A stretch of 64,000 bases of DNA, from NCBI GenBank assembly GCA_021795395.1, contig JAJYPN010000004.1, positions 1 to 64,000 of the forward strand, in the 5' to 3' direction. This document shows positions 63,925 to 64,000 of the stretch, piece after piece. This DNA comes from Pseudomonadota bacterium (lineage in GTDB: Bacteria; Pseudomonadota; Gammaproteobacteria; Burkholderiales; Sulfuriferulaceae). The translations under genes were made by a program, and so were the position numbers. The notes under the pieces were generated by a model that worked only from the letters and a program-made list of their open reading frames with translations, was not told the origin of the DNA and did not search any database. Position 1 is the first letter of the stretch. Every line of letters begins with the position of its first letter.

Positions 63925-64000
63925 TTATGGATTGCCCTGATTTCGTTTATTCTTTTCGTCTTCGAAGGGTATGCGGCCATCCTGTTCGAACCGGCGACGA
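63925..64000 (-). CDS. C-terminal tail of a gene cut by the window edge, possibly CcoQ/FixQ
   Basis: Only the last 24 codons are inside the window: RRRFEQDGRIPFEDEKNKR then NQGNP and a TAA stop. The pattern basic-F-E-x-x-x-R-I-P-F-E-D resembles the cytosolic tail of the small cbb3 oxidase subunit CcoQ (FixQ), which usually ends with a sequence like F-D-E-A-A-x-L-P-L-E-D. The match is short, so the identity is tentative. The expected ccoP does not follow; the PRC-barrel gene does. Confidence 0.4.
   Translation of the reverse strand, partial: RRRFEQDGRIPFEDEKNKRNQGNP

Overview
The window looks like the chromosome of a betaproteobacterium, most likely in or near the order Nitrosomonadales (iron-, sulfur-, nitrogen- or methyl-oxidising relatives). 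This is inferred from three things: the hfq-hflX-hflK-hflC-hisZ-purA gene order, the hisD-C-B-H-A-F-I-E-hinT-tatABC order, and a full PEP-CTERM/exosortase A (XrtA) exopolysaccharide locus. No phage or transposase gene, CRISPR array or rRNA is visible.

Region 1 (1-31143) is the XrtA exopolysaccharide locus, in three blocks. Block A (minus strand, 18252 down to 1) is a tightly packed run of 15 genes: outer-membrane export lipoprotein, chain-length determinant, tyrosine autokinase, outer-membrane beta-barrel, XrtA ATPase, WecB epimerase, polysaccharide deacetylase, FemAB-like protein, glycosyltransferase, exosortase A, glycosyltransferase, asparagine-synthase-like amidotransferase, two more glycosyltransferases and a flippase cut by the window edge. 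Block B (plus, 19036-26052) holds the initiating sugar-phosphate transferase, the sensor/regulator pair PrsK/PrsR, a GNAT/FemAB-like acyltransferase and a secreted trypsin-like protease. Block C is an acyl-transfer module: an acyl-CoA ligase (minus), then an acyl carrier protein, two alpha/beta hydrolases and a glycosyltransferase (plus). Together they would build, polymerise, export and modify an exopolysaccharide and process PEP-CTERM proteins. No PEP-CTERM substrate is encoded in the window.

Region 2 (31275-31591) is a three-gene tRNA operon on the minus strand (Pro-Arg-His) with a good sigma-70 promoter. Region 3 (31720-50108) is core metabolism: folD, a TrhP/YegQ-like U32 protein, purB, then a partial TCA run sdhB, sdhE-gltA, sucA, sucB, then purA, hisZ, hflC, hflK, hflX, hfq on the minus strand, and pgi. 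The TCA block is odd in several ways: sdhB has no sdhC/D/A beside it, sdhE is fused in frame to gltA, SucB lacks a recognisable E3-binding domain, and no lpd follows.

Region 4 (50114-60397) holds selO, a small ribbon-helix-helix plus two-TM-protein operon with an operator-like palindrome in its promoter, then the his operon (without hisG), hinT and tatABC. Region 5 (60543-64000) holds a DUF2288 gene, rmuC, two small uncharacterised genes, a secreted PRC-barrel protein and the tail of a possible ccoQ.

Three diverged copies of one intergenic repeat (up to 141 bp, with 14-bp perfect terminal inverted repeats in the best copy) lie in front of prsK, the acyl carrier protein gene and hisD. The signals most worth a second look are this repeat family, the SdhE-GltA fusion with the SucB domain loss, the RHH/membrane-protein module, and the altered histidine triad of HinT. 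The XrtA locus itself is a known type of system, so nothing here can be claimed as a wholly new system from sequence alone.
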